Source: Micromonospora antibiotica (lineage in GTDB: Bacteria > Actinomycetota > Actinomycetes > Mycobacteriales > Micromonosporaceae). From it: a stretch of DNA of 64,000 nucleotides. The notes under the pieces were generated by a model that was not told the origin of the DNA, ran no database searches, and was given only the letters and a program-made list of their open reading frames with translations. Position numbers and translations under genes: made by a program. Positions 1 through 8,640 of the stretch are shown piece by piece. Location of the stretch: NCBI RefSeq assembly GCF_017599305.1, contig NZ_JAGFWR010000007.1, positions 248,001 to 312,000 of the forward strand. Reading direction: 5' to 3'. Numbering within the stretch: position 1 is the stretch's first letter; each line of letters opens with the position of its first letter.

Positions 1-1557
1 CCGGGGAGTCAGGGCCCGCAAGGTACTCAAGGGCCGCAGGGTGTCGCGGGTGCTCAGGGGTTCCAGGGCGTGCAGGGGCCTCCGGGTGAGACCGGTGCGC
101 AGGGCGCGCAGGGGTCTCCGGGCGCGCAGGGCGAAACCGGTGCTCAGGGGCCTCAGGGCGAAACCGGTGCTCAGGGGCCTCAGGGTGATACCGGGGCGCA
201 GGGCGCTCAGGGTGATACCGGTGCGCAGGGGGCGCAGGGCGCTCAGGGTGATACCGGTGCGCAGGGCTTCCAAGGTACGCAGGGCTTCCAAGGTGCTCAG
301 GGCGCTACCGGTCAGACCGGTGCTCAGGGTGCTCAGGGGTCTCCCGGTGAGACCGGCGCGCAGGGTGCGCAGGGGCCTCAGGGTGAGACCGGTACCCAGG
401 GTGCGCAGGGGGCGGTGGGCGCTCAGGGCGCGCAGGGTTTCCAGGGCGCGCAGGGTGATGCCGGTGCTCAGGGCGTGCAAGGTGAGACGGGCGCGCAGGG
501 TTTCCAGGGCGCTCAGGGCTCTTCCGGTGAGACCGGTGCTCAGGGCGCGCAGGGTGCTCAAGGGCCGCAGGGTGTGACGGGCGCTCAGGGCGCGCAGGGG
601 TCTCCGGGTGAGACCGGCGCGCAGGGTGCGCAGGGGCCTCAGGGCGAGACCGGTGCGCAGGGTGCGCCGGGGGCAGTGGGCGCTCAGGGTGCGCAGGGTT
701 TCCAGGGCGCGCAGGGTGATGCCGGTCCTCAGGGCGCGCAGGGTGACACAGGTGCTCAGGGCGCGCAGGGGCCTCAGGGTGACACGGGCGCCCAGGGACC
801 TCAGGGCACGCAGGGTGCGACCGGTGCGGCCGGCGCGCAGGGGCCTCAGGGTGACACGGGCGCCCAGGGACCTCAGGGCACGCAGGGTGCGACCGGTGCG
901 GCCGGCGTGCAGGGGCCTCAGGGTGACACGGGCGCCCAGGGACCTCAGGGCACGCAGGGTGCGACCGGTGCGGCCGGCGCGCAGGGAGCCCAGGGCGTCG
1001 CCGGTGAGACGGGTGCCCAGGGTGTGCAGGGTTTCCAGGGTGCGCAGGGCGACATCGGCCCGCAGGGCCTCCAGGGTGCCCAAGGCGCTCAGGGGCCTCA
1101 GGGGGACACGGGTGCCCAGGGACCCCAGGGTGCGGCGGGCCTGCAGGGCGTACAAGGGCCGCAGGGCGACGCGGGGGCGCAGGGTGCCCAGGGTACGCAG
1201 GGCGTAGCGGGCAACGGGATCCAGGCGGCCTACGTCCAGGGCCCGTTGACCGTGATCGCGGACACCCCCGTCGACTTCGGGTGCGTACCCGGAGACATCG
1301 CTGTCGGCACCGGTTACCAGCTCTCGGGCGCGGGCGTGAATCCGGTGCTGATCCAGCCGCTGTCGATCAGTGGCTACCAGTTCACCTTCACCGGCGGGGG
1401 TGCCGACATCTGGGTGTCCTGCATCTCGCCCAGCACACCGGTGGCGTTGGTCGCCCCTGCGGTCGGCAAGTCGGATCGGGCGACGGCCAAAGGTAGCCGT
1501 ACCAGCCGACCGAACCGTACGTCGGACCGCCCCGGAACCGTCAAGGAGGAAAAATGA
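1..1557 (+). CDS. collagen-like Gly-X-Y repeat protein, 5' partial
   Basis: The frame is open from the first base, so the start lies outside the window. About 135 unbroken Gly-X-Y triplets (GAQ, GPQ, GDT, GET, GFQ types, very rich in Gln) run to about base 1215. They are followed by a roughly 110-residue non-repetitive tail with two Cys (codons at 1282 and 1420) and a basic, Ser/Arg-rich C-terminus. No membrane anchor or LPXTG signal is visible, so the protein may be secreted or surface-associated through its missing N-terminus (inference). The tail could serve as a trimerisation domain, as in other bacterial collagen-like proteins, but I do not recognise its family. The stop overlaps the next start (ATGA), and an AAGGAGG ribosome binding site lies inside the 3' end of this gene. 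Confidence 0.9.
   Translation, partial: PGSQGPQGTQGPQGVAGAQGFQGVQGPPGETGAQGAQGSPGAQGETGAQGPQGETGAQGPQGDTGAQGAQGDTGAQGAQGAQGDTGAQGFQGTQGFQGAQGATGQTGAQGAQGSPGETGAQGAQGPQGETGTQGAQGAVGAQGAQGFQGAQGDAGAQGVQGETGAQGFQGAQGSSGETGAQGAQGAQGPQGVTGAQGAQGSPGETGAQGAQGPQGETGAQGAPGAVGAQGAQGFQGAQGDAGPQGAQGDTGAQGAQGPQGDTGAQGPQGTQGATGAAGAQGPQGDTGAQGPQGTQGATGAAGVQGPQGDTGAQGPQGTQGATGAAGAQGAQGVAGETGAQGVQGFQGAQGDIGPQGLQGAQGAQGPQGDTGAQGPQGAAGLQGVQGPQGDAGAQGAQGTQGVAGNGIQAAYVQGPLTVIADTPVDFGCVPGDIAVGTGYQLSGAGVNPVLIQPLSISGYQFTFTGGGADIWVSCISPSTPVALVAPAVGKSDRATAKGSRTSRPNRTSDRPGTVKEEK
766..981 (+). repeat. 72-bp perfect tandem repeat (x3) in the collagen-like gene
   Basis: A 72-base unit (24 residues, 8 triplets) recurs at 766, 838 and 910 with almost no differences; GACACGGGCG marks each copy at 781, 853 and 925. 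A larger degenerate duplication offset by 261 bases links about 321-480 to 582-741. Both keep the frame, so length variation between strains would stay in frame. Confidence 0.9.
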
Positions 1558-2180
1558 GCACGCGTCAGATTCTGGGTTCACTCGCCTGTGGTGCGGTCCT
1601 GCTTGCCGGCGTACCGGCATGTAGTGCCAAACCGGCCGACAAGCCGCAGCCCAGCAGCTCCGGTGGCAGTGACAGTGCGAAGGATGGTTCCCGTGCCGGC
1701 ACCACCCCGGCGGACCTGCTGAAGCTCGGTGTCGAGCAGGGCCAGGCCGGAGACTACGACGCGGCGAAGGCCAGCTTCGAGAAGGTGGTGGCCGCCGAGG
1801 CCGACAACAAGTTCGCCTGGTTCAACCTGGGCTTCATCGCCCAGTCGCGCAACCAGGCGGACGAGGCGATCAGCAACTACGACAAGGCGTTGGCGGCTGA
1901 CGCGGACTACAAGCCGGCCCTCTACAACAAGGCTATCGCCCTGGAGGGCAAGGAGCCGGCGACGTCGATGGAGATCTACCGCAAGGTCGTGTCGATCGAC
2001 ACGACGTCGTCGACCGCCTATCTCCGCCTGGGCATGCTGCTGTCCAAGTCCGGTGACGAGGCAGCGGCGCGGGACGCCTTCAAGGCTGCCATCCGGTTGG
2101 ACAAGGAGCTCACCTCTGCCGTGCCGGCGAAGTACCGCCCGACTTCGACCGCCCGGTCCTCCGCCCCGGCGGGCAGGTGA
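1554..2180 (+). CDS. TPR-repeat lipoprotein
   Basis: 208 residues. The N-terminus has a signal peptide ending in a lipobox-like VPAC at about residues 20-23, so it is probably anchored outside the membrane. After a Ser/Gly/Lys linker (residues 24-50), three to four tetratricopeptide repeats fill residues 55-190 (for example AWFNLGFIAQSRNQADEAI), followed by a short Pro/Ser tail. TPR domains bind partner proteins. The start overlaps the collagen-like stop (ATGA) and is preceded by a strong AAGGAGG, and its own stop overlaps the next gene, so all three are likely translationally coupled. A scaffold or assembly role for the collagen-like protein is inference. Confidence 0.85.
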   Translation: MSTRQILGSLACGAVLLAGVPACSAKPADKPQPSSSGGSDSAKDGSRAGTTPADLLKLGVEQGQAGDYDAAKASFEKVVAAEADNKFAWFNLGFIAQSRNQADEAISNYDKALAADADYKPALYNKAIALEGKEPATSMEIYRKVVSIDTTSSTAYLRLGMLLSKSGDEAAARDAFKAAIRLDKELTSAVPAKYRPTSTARSSAPAGR

Positions 2181-3454
2181 CCGGCCCGATGCACACACCG
2201 CGCGTCACGGTCTTCACCGGGAGCAACCGTACCCGGTTCATCGACGAGTGCTTCCGTTCGCTGGTGGCGCAGACCTTCACCGACTGGGAGTGGGTCGTCG
2301 TTCTCAACCAGGGGTCCCGGTGGCGGCCCGAGACTCACGACGATCGCATCCGGCTCATCGTCCAGGACGACCTCAACGGTGTGGGTGCCGTGAAGGGGTT
2401 CGCCTGCGCCGAGGCCGTCGGGGACATCCTGGTCGAACTCGACGACGACGATCTGCTCAGCAGCGACTGCCTGCAGGAGATCGTCGAGGCCTTCGACTCC
2501 CACCCGGAGGTGGGGTTCGTCTACAGCGACACCGCCCAGATCCAGGAGGACGGTGGTCGCTGTGAGGACCGCTTCGCGAGTTCGTTCGGCTGGCGGCACT
2601 ACGACGAGAAGGTGGACGGCCGCGAGGTGCTGGTCTGCCGGGCGTTGCCGCCGACGCCGCACAACGTGAGCTACATCTGGTACGCGCCGAACCACGTGCG
2701 GGCCTTCCGTCGGGACATCTACGAGAAGGTCGGCGGATACGACGAGTCGCTCGACGTCGCGGACGACGCCGACCTGATGGCTCGGATCTACCAGGTCAGC
2801 GAGTTCCACCACATCCAGAAGTGTCTCTACCTGCAGCGCATGCACGCCAAGAACACGCAGCGCATGCCGGAGTTCAATGCCCGCATCCAGCAGCGCACGG
2901 TCGAGATCTACGACCGGAACGTCCAACACAACGCGTTGGCCTGGTCGCGGCGACAAGGACTTCTGGCACTCGACCTGGGTGCGGCCCACAACAAGCCGGA
3001 GGGTTATCTCGGCCTGGACTGTCGCGACGGGCCGGGCGTCGACCTGGTCGGCGACGTGACGAAGGGGGTCGACCTGCCGGACGGGAGCGTCGGGGTCATT
3101 CGGGCCGTGGACTTCCTGGAGCACATCCCGGACAAGATCGCGCTCTTCAACGAGCTGTACCGGTTGCTCGCCCCGAACGGGATGCTGTTGTCGCTGACCC
3201 CCAGCACCGACGGCCGGGGTGCCTACCAGGACCCGACACACGTGGCGTTCTACAACGAGAACTCGTTCTGGTATTTCACGGACGCCAACTACTCCCGTTT
3301 CGTGCCGGAGATCCGGTGCCGATTCCAGGCGTCGCGGTTGGTCACGTACTTCCCCAGCGAATGGCACCAGGCGCACAACATCCCGTACGTCTCGGCGAAC
3401 CTCATCGCGATCAAGGACGATGCCCTGCGCAACGGCGGCCTGCTGAACATCTGA
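2177..3454 (+). CDS. family 2 glycosyltransferase fused to a methyltransferase domain
   Basis: 425 residues. The N-terminal half (residues 8-225) is a GT-A fold family 2 glycosyltransferase with the metal/nucleotide-binding acidic run LDDDD at 88-92. From about residue 260 the C-terminal half looks like a class I SAM-dependent methyltransferase of the Methyltransf_11 type (ALDLGAAHNKPEG, then VDFLEHIPDK and LLAPNGMLL). A GTG start overlapping the upstream stop (GTGA) is used here; ATG at 2189 is an alternative. The pairing suggests transfer and methylation of a sugar. Tight linkage to the collagen-like gene makes that protein a plausible glycosylation target (inference). Confidence 0.85.
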   Translation: MTGPMHTPRVTVFTGSNRTRFIDECFRSLVAQTFTDWEWVVVLNQGSRWRPETHDDRIRLIVQDDLNGVGAVKGFACAEAVGDILVELDDDDLLSSDCLQEIVEAFDSHPEVGFVYSDTAQIQEDGGRCEDRFASSFGWRHYDEKVDGREVLVCRALPPTPHNVSYIWYAPNHVRAFRRDIYEKVGGYDESLDVADDADLMARIYQVSEFHHIQKCLYLQRMHAKNTQRMPEFNARIQQRTVEIYDRNVQHNALAWSRRQGLLALDLGAAHNKPEGYLGLDCRDGPGVDLVGDVTKGVDLPDGSVGVIRAVDFLEHIPDKIALFNELYRLLAPNGMLLSLTPSTDGRGAYQDPTHVAFYNENSFWYFTDANYSRFVPEIRCRFQASRLVTYFPSEWHQAHNIPYVSANLIAIKDDALRNGGLLNI

Positions 3455-3500
3455 CCCCGCGTCCCGCGCCGGCGATCGGGTCGTGCCCGGCCGGGACCGG

Positions 3501-3668
3501 TCAGGTCATCAGGGTGGTGAGGAAGTCGCCGAGGCCCTGGGCCATCGCCATCAGGGCCGCCCCGATCCCCTTGAACAACTGCGCCGCCCCGTCCGGGCGG
3601 AACGCCATGAAGTAGATCAGGAAGGCGACGCTGCCCCAGAGCAGCACCTTCTTCACGAGAACCGGCAT
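3501..3668 (-). CDS. small conserved membrane protein
   Basis: 55 residues from the ATG at 3668 (an upstream ATG at 3686 is possible). It has one hydrophobic segment (LLWGSVAFLIYFMAF) and an amphipathic Ala/Met/Leu C-terminal stretch. No family is recognised. It stands alone, convergent with the glycosyltransferase gene, with 46 bases between their stops. Confidence 0.6.
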   Translation of the reverse strand: MPVLVKKVLLWGSVAFLIYFMAFRPDGAAQLFKGIGAALMAMAQGLGDFLTTLMT

Positions 3669-3718
3669 CGTCCCTCCCCAGGGCACCTGGACGTGCCTGG
3701 CTTCCCGCCAGGAAGCCG

Positions 3719-3808
3719 GACAAACCGGGAGGCCGGTCGAGCCGGTGGGGCCGCGACAAACCGGGAGGCCGGTCGAGCCGGGAGACCGCGACGAGCCGGG
3801 GAGGCCGT
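3719..3808. repeat. 36-bp tandem repeat, about 2.5 copies
   Basis: GACAAACCGGGAGGCCGGTC and following bases occur at 3719 and 3755, with a degraded third copy at about 3789, directly downstream of the groES-like stop. A small hairpin GGCTTCC-cgcca-GGAAGCC lies just before it at 3700-3718. Confidence 0.75.
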
Positions 3809-3809
3809 T

Positions 3810-4157
3810 TTACAGGTAGAGGCCGGTGCTGCCGGTGGACTCGCTCTCCACCCGCTCGGCGGCGACCGCGTGCACGTCCCGCTCGCGCAGCAGGACGTAC
3901 CCCCGGCCGTGCAGTTCGACCTCGGAGCGGTCGTCAGGGTCGAAGAGCACCCGGTCGCCGGCCACCACGGCCCGCACGTGCGGGCCGACCCCCACGGCGG
4001 TGGCCCAGGACAGTCTCTTTCCGACGGCGGCGGTGGCCGGGATGACGATGCCTGCGGTGGAACGGCGTTCGCCCTCGCTGCCGTCCACCTTCACCAGCAC
4101 CCGGTCGTGCAGCAGGCGGATCGGCAGGCCGGTGTCGAGGTTCGGGTCGACGGTCAC
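3810..4157 (-). CDS. groES: orphan co-chaperonin GroES family protein
   Basis: 115 residues with a Cpn10 fold across residues 12-100 (IRLLHDRVLVKVD, STAGIVIP, AVGVGPHVRAVVAGDRVLF). It has about 10 extra N-terminal residues and a C-terminal extension compared with standard 95-100-residue GroES, and no groEL lies beside it. The expected mobile loop is present around the STAGIVIP segment, so it could still work with a GroEL encoded elsewhere; whether it is the main or a second copy cannot be told here. The GTG at 4157 has a TAGCGT box ending 6 bases upstream, consistent with a leaderless message. Confidence 0.85.
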   Translation of the reverse strand: MTVDPNLDTGLPIRLLHDRVLVKVDGSEGERRSTAGIVIPATAAVGKRLSWATAVGVGPHVRAVVAGDRVLFDPDDRSEVELHGRGYVLLRERDVHAVAAERVESESTGSTGLYL

Positions 4158-4391
4158 GCCAAGACGCTACCGTGTGCTGCGGCGGCGTTCACCTGGTGGT
4201 GGAGCCGACGGGGTGCGGGCGGTGGGGCCGAGGCGGGCGCGGGTGGCTAAAGATGGTGCGGTTCGGGCAGGTTGAGCCGGTGCCGCGCGGGGCATTGGGT
4301 GGCGGAACTGCCCTACGGTGGCGGGCATCCGGGCGTACCCTGTCCGGGCCGTCGCCGTCGGTGATCCGGCGTCGTTCTTCAGGAGGTGCGC

Positions 4392-5690
4392 TTGAGCCGC
4401 TTCGAGCGGGTACGCGGCCGGCTCCGCCGCGCGTACGAGTCCGGACGGGAGTCGGTCCGCGCGGGGCGTGCCGATCCGGTCGACGTACCCGAGGGCGCCG
4501 CAGTGGCCACCCCCGCGTCGCCCGGCCCGCCGGCCGCCCCGTCGGCGACGGTGGTCGGGGTCGAGCCTCCGGCGGCCATGCACAACTCCACCTCCAGCCG
4601 CGACGACGCGGACGTGCCGCACGCGCTGCGGATCGCCGCCGCCTGGTCGTGGCGGTTGATCGTGATCGGCGTGGTCACCTGGGCGCTGCTGAGGATCGTC
4701 GGGACGATCAGCATCGTGATCATCCCGCTGGCGGTGGCGCTGCTGCTCTCCGCGCTGCTCGCCCCGGCGGTGGGCTGGCTGCTGCGGGCCCGGTTCCCCC
4801 GCTCGCTGGCCACCGCGGTGGTGATGGTCGGCGGCCTGGTCGCGGTCTTCGGCACGCTGACCCTGGTGGTCAACGAGTTCATCCAGGGTGTGCCGGAGCT
4901 GAGCGAGAAGTCGTCGCAGGGGGTGCGGCAGATCCAGGACTGGCTCAAGACCGGCCCGTTGCACCTGTCTGACAGCCAGCTCAACCGCTACATCGAAGAG
5001 GCGCAGGGCTGGATCAACGGCAACACCGAGAAGTTCACCAGCGGGGCGCTCGCCACCGCCACCACCCTGGCCGAACTGCTCACCGGTGCCGTCCTGGTGC
5101 TCTTCGCCACCTTCTTCTTCCTGCGTGACGGCAACCGGATCTGGCGGTTCCTGGTCCGCCTGCTGCCGGTCGCCGCCCGGTGGAAGGTCGACGACGCCGG
5201 TCGGGCGTCCTGGGCGACGCTCGGCGCGTACGTGCGGGCCACCGTGCTGGTGGCGTTCATCGACGCGGTGGGCATCGGCATCTTCCTGGTGGTCTTCGAC
5301 GTCCCGTTCGCGTTCCCGCTGGCCGCCCTGGTGTTCCTCGGGGCGTTCATTCCGATCGTCGGCGCGTTCCTCTCCGGGGTGGTGGCGGTGCTGGTGGCGC
5401 TGGTCGACAGCGGCCCGGTGACCGCCCTGATCATCCTGGGCGTGGTGATCGGTGTGCAGCAGGTCGAGGGGCACCTGCTCCAGCCGTTGATCATGGGTCG
5501 GGCGGTGGCCATCCACCCGCTCGCGGTGATCATCGGGATCGCCGCCGGGGTGGTGCTCGCCGGCATCACCGGTGCGCTGGTCGCGGTGCCGCTGATCGCG
5601 GTGCTCAACACCGCCGTCCGTCGGCTCGCCGCCCGCAGCGTGCCGGACACCCCGCCCGACGCCGTGGTGGTCGCCGCCCAGGCCCCCTGA
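4392..5690 (+). CDS. AI-2E family transporter (PerM/YdiK-like)
   Basis: 432 residues. About 90 polar N-terminal residues are followed by seven to eight membrane segments (residues 90-415) with the large soluble loop typical of AI-2E exporters between segments 3 and 4. The C-terminal region carries the family pattern ILGVVIGVQQVEGHLLQP. The family includes exporters of signalling molecules and ion antiporters, and the substrate here is unknown. A TTG start at 4392 is preferred because AGGAGG at 4381-4386 is correctly spaced for it, while the GTG at 4386 overlaps that site. Confidence 0.85.
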   Translation: MSRFERVRGRLRRAYESGRESVRAGRADPVDVPEGAAVATPASPGPPAAPSATVVGVEPPAAMHNSTSSRDDADVPHALRIAAAWSWRLIVIGVVTWALLRIVGTISIVIIPLAVALLLSALLAPAVGWLLRARFPRSLATAVVMVGGLVAVFGTLTLVVNEFIQGVPELSEKSSQGVRQIQDWLKTGPLHLSDSQLNRYIEEAQGWINGNTEKFTSGALATATTLAELLTGAVLVLFATFFFLRDGNRIWRFLVRLLPVAARWKVDDAGRASWATLGAYVRATVLVAFIDAVGIGIFLVVFDVPFAFPLAALVFLGAFIPIVGAFLSGVVAVLVALVDSGPVTALIILGVVIGVQQVEGHLLQPLIMGRAVAIHPLAVIIGIAAGVVLAGITGALVAVPLIAVLNTAVRRLAARSVPDTPPDAVVVAAQAP

Positions 5691-5708
5691 CCGCAGACCG
5701 ACGACACC

Positions 5709-5747
5709 CGACAGCCGCCCGTCCCCCTGTGGGGCGGGCGGCTGTCG
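5709..5747. terminator. bidirectional hairpin terminator
   Basis: A 13-bp perfect stem (CGACAGCCGCCCG / CGGGCGGCTGTCG) with a 13-base loop fills the gap between the convergent exporter and helicase genes. Confidence 0.85.
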
Positions 5748-5752
5748 CGTGG

Positions 5753-7945
5753 TCAGAGCTTGGCGAGACGCTCCAGGGCGCCCTGGGCCACCTCGGGCCG
5801 GGTGGTGTACCAGAACGGTGGCAGCGAGCGGCGCAGGAACGGGCCGTAGCCGCGCGCCGTCTCCAGCCGCGAGTCGAGCACCGCCACCACCCCCCGGTCG
5901 CCGGTGGCCCGGATCAGCCGACCCACGCCCTGGGCCAACCGGACCGCGGCGATCGGCACGCTGACCGCCGAGAAGCCGGAACCGCCGCCCGCGTCCACCG
6001 CCGCCGCCCGCGCCGCCGCCAGCGGCTCGTCGGGGCGCGGGAAGGGCAGCCGGTCGATCACCACGAGCTGGCACGCGTCGCCCGGCACGTCCACCCCCTG
6101 CCAGAGCGACATCACCCCGAACAGGCAGCTCGACCGATCCTCGCGGAACCGGCGCACCAGCAGCGGCAACGCCTCCTCGCCCTGGAGCAGCACCGGCAGG
6201 TCGGTGCGCGCCCGGACCAGCTCCGCGGCCTGCTGCGCGGCCCGCCGGGAGGAGAACAACCCGAGGGTACGACCACCGAGCGCGCCGACCAGCCGCAGCA
6301 GCTCCTCGCCGGCCGCCTCGGGCAGCCCGGAGACGCTGGGCCGGGGCAGGTGCGCGGCGACGTACAGGATGCCCTGCCGGGCGTAGTCGAACGGTGAGCC
6401 GACGTCGAGGGACGACCAGCCCGGCCCCGACGTGGCCGGTACGACGCCGGTGGCGGCCCGGCTGCCCGGTGTGGTGGCGACCCCACCGGCCTGCGGTGCG
6501 GCGGACGCGGTGCCCCCCGGTACGACGCCGGTCGACCGGCCGGCGGCGGCGGTGGCCAACGCGGCGGCGGCCGGGGACGGTGGGGCGGGCGGCGGCGCGT
6601 CCAGGCCCAACGCCCGGGCCACCGTGTCGAACCGGCCGCCCAGCGCCAGGGTCGCCGAGGTGGCGACCACGGTGCGCTCGTCGTACAGGTGGGTGGCGAG
6701 GGTGCCGGCGACCGACAGCGGCGCGACCACCAGCGCCCGGCGGCTGCCGTTGTCCGGCTTCTCCACCCAGGCCACGTCGTGGTCACCCTCCTCCAGCAGC
6801 CGCTGCGCGGTGGTCGACAGCTCGTCGAGCACCGCCTTGGCCTGCTGCTTACGGACCGGGTCCGGGTCGTCGGCCTTGACGTCGCCGATCGCGTCGAGCG
6901 CGGCCCGGGTGGCCGCGTCGAGCAACGTGCACGCCTCCCGTAACGGGCCGGGCAGCCCGCCGGTGAGCCGACCGGCGGGGGCCTCGGCGAGCCCGACGGC
7001 GAGCGCGTCACCGGCCTCGGTGAGCCGGTCGGCGACGTCCGGTCGCAGCAGCGGGCGGGCCCGCCGGGCGGACCGGTCGATCAGCTCCGGCACCAGCTCG
7101 GCCTGCGCGGCCGAGGAGACCCGGTCGGCCAGCTCGTGCGCCTCGTCGACGATCAGCAGCTTGTGCGGCGGGACGATGTGCCGGCCGGCCAGCATGTCCA
7201 CCGCGAGCAGGCTGTGGTTGGTGACCACCACGTCGGCCTCCCGGGCGCGGGCCCGGGACGCCTCGGCGAAGCACTCCTGGCCGAACGGGCAGCGGGACGC
7301 CCCCACGCACTCGCGGGCGGGCATCGAGACCAGCCGCCACGCCTGGTCGTCGACGCCCGGGTCCAGCTCGTCCCGGTCGCCGGTGTCGGTCTTCTCGGCC
7401 CAGTCGCGCAGCCGTTGGATCTGCTTGCCCATCCGGCCGGCCTCGCCGAGCCATTTCGTCCCGCCGGCGGGACGGGCGGCGGGGGCGTCGAAGAGGGTGT
7501 CCTCCGGCTCGTCCTCGGTGGAGTTGTCCAACCGGGCCAGGCAGAGGTAGTGGTGCCGCCCCTTGAGCACGGCGAAGGTGGGACGGCGACCGAGCAGCGG
7601 CTCGACCGCGTCGGCGAGCCGGGGCAGGTCGTGCTCGACCAGCTGGGACTGCAACGCCAGGGTGGCGGTGGAGACCACCACCGGCCCGTCCACGGTCAAC
7701 GCCGGGGCCAGGTAGGCGAGCGACTTGCCGGTGCCGGTGCCCGCCTGCACCAGCAGGTGCTCGCGGGCGGCGACGCTGCGCTCGATCGCCTCGGTCATCT
7801 GCTGCTGGCCCGGCCGGGTCGCGCCGCCGGGGACCGCGCCGACCGCCGCCGCGAGCAGTTCGGTGCCGCTCGGTCGGCCCCCGCGCCGTCGGCCGGAGCG
7901 GGCCGACGGGGTGCTGGGGCCGGCGGCGGTACGGGGCGGAGTCAC
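5753..7945 (-). CDS. ATP-dependent DNA helicase, DinG/XPD-like
   Basis: 730 residues. Walker A GTGTGKS at residues 69-75 and DEAH at 267-270 mark a superfamily 2 helicase. Cys135, Cys213, Cys219 and Cys225 have the spacing of the iron-sulfur cluster of XPD/DinG enzymes. A Gly/Ala/Thr-rich low-complexity insert lies at about residues 440-505. The C-terminal helicase half includes a motif VI-like segment (RLAQGVGRLIR). The likely role is 5'-3' unwinding of forked or R-loop DNA in repair. GTG start. It is a single gene facing the AI-2E gene. Confidence 0.92.
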   Translation of the reverse strand: MTPPRTAAGPSTPSARSGRRRGGRPSGTELLAAAVGAVPGGATRPGQQQMTEAIERSVAAREHLLVQAGTGTGKSLAYLAPALTVDGPVVVSTATLALQSQLVEHDLPRLADAVEPLLGRRPTFAVLKGRHHYLCLARLDNSTEDEPEDTLFDAPAARPAGGTKWLGEAGRMGKQIQRLRDWAEKTDTGDRDELDPGVDDQAWRLVSMPARECVGASRCPFGQECFAEASRARAREADVVVTNHSLLAVDMLAGRHIVPPHKLLIVDEAHELADRVSSAAQAELVPELIDRSARRARPLLRPDVADRLTEAGDALAVGLAEAPAGRLTGGLPGPLREACTLLDAATRAALDAIGDVKADDPDPVRKQQAKAVLDELSTTAQRLLEEGDHDVAWVEKPDNGSRRALVVAPLSVAGTLATHLYDERTVVATSATLALGGRFDTVARALGLDAPPPAPPSPAAAALATAAAGRSTGVVPGGTASAAPQAGGVATTPGSRAATGVVPATSGPGWSSLDVGSPFDYARQGILYVAAHLPRPSVSGLPEAAGEELLRLVGALGGRTLGLFSSRRAAQQAAELVRARTDLPVLLQGEEALPLLVRRFREDRSSCLFGVMSLWQGVDVPGDACQLVVIDRLPFPRPDEPLAAARAAAVDAGGGSGFSAVSVPIAAVRLAQGVGRLIRATGDRGVVAVLDSRLETARGYGPFLRRSLPPFWYTTRPEVAQGALERLAKL

Positions 7946-8085
7946 CGTGCGACGGTACCCGCCGCCGCCGACAGTGGACGCGCCGCTGCCCCCCGCGTGG
8001 CGCGGTCACCGTCCGGATTGTCGCCACCCCGTACCGGTCAATTCCCTACGGCGACGAGTGGGTGGAATCGGCTAGGGTGCGACTC

Positions 8086-8592
8086 ATGCCGAGCGACACG
8101 ATCCGTGTGATCTACCGCAAGTACGACGGCAGCGCCCACCGTGACTACCCGGCCCGCCGGCTGGCCGAGGACGACCTCGGGGTGTGGCTGGGGGTGACCG
8201 AGGGCACCGCCTCGGTCTACCACGGCCGACCCTCGGTGGAGCAGATCCCCTTCGTCCTGCTGGTGCCGCACCGGGCCTGGTGGACGGGGATGTTCAACCC
8301 GCCGCCACGGACCAGCGAGGTCTACTGCGACATCGCCACCCCGGCCCGCTGGGAGGGCGACGACACCGTGCACCTGATCGACCTCGACCTGGACGTGGTG
8401 CGCCGCCGGGGCACCGGGCTGGTGGAGTTGCGCGACGAGGACGAGTTCGCCGAGCACCGGGTCCGGTTCGGCTATCCGGACGAGGTGGTGGTGCAGGCCC
8501 AGGCGGCGGCGGCCCGGCTGCTCACCGCCCTCGGTGACGGCACCGAGCCGTTCGCCTCGGCGTACCGGAAGTGGCTGGCCCTGGTGGTCTGA
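8086..8592 (+). CDS. DUF402 domain protein
   Basis: 168 residues. The DUF402/FomD-like core covers roughly residues 50-140 (WWTGMFNPP, VYCDIATPARW, IDLDLDVVRR, DEDEFAEHR). Family members are predicted or shown to be nucleoside-diphosphate-type hydrolases. The role in this organism is not determined. The ATG at 8086 is preceded by TAGGGT (8073-8078) with a 7-base gap, so the message is probably leaderless. Confidence 0.85.
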   Translation: MPSDTIRVIYRKYDGSAHRDYPARRLAEDDLGVWLGVTEGTASVYHGRPSVEQIPFVLLVPHRAWWTGMFNPPPRTSEVYCDIATPARWEGDDTVHLIDLDLDVVRRRGTGLVELRDEDEFAEHRVRFGYPDEVVVQAQAAAARLLTALGDGTEPFASAYRKWLALVV

Positions 8593-8640
8593 TCCGGGGC
8601 CGGCTGGTCCGCCCGGGGCCGGCCGGTCGACGGGGGCGGG

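Noticed and set aside
41..1207. Arg/Val/Leu-rich frames inside the collagen-like gene
   Set aside because: Shifted readings of the Gly-X-Y repeats with no independent signal.
4167..6074. 635-codon open frame on the minus strand opposite the AI-2E transporter
   Set aside because: His/Gln/Arg/Gly-rich composition typical of the antisense of high-GC coding sequence; the transporter on the other strand has clear family motifs.
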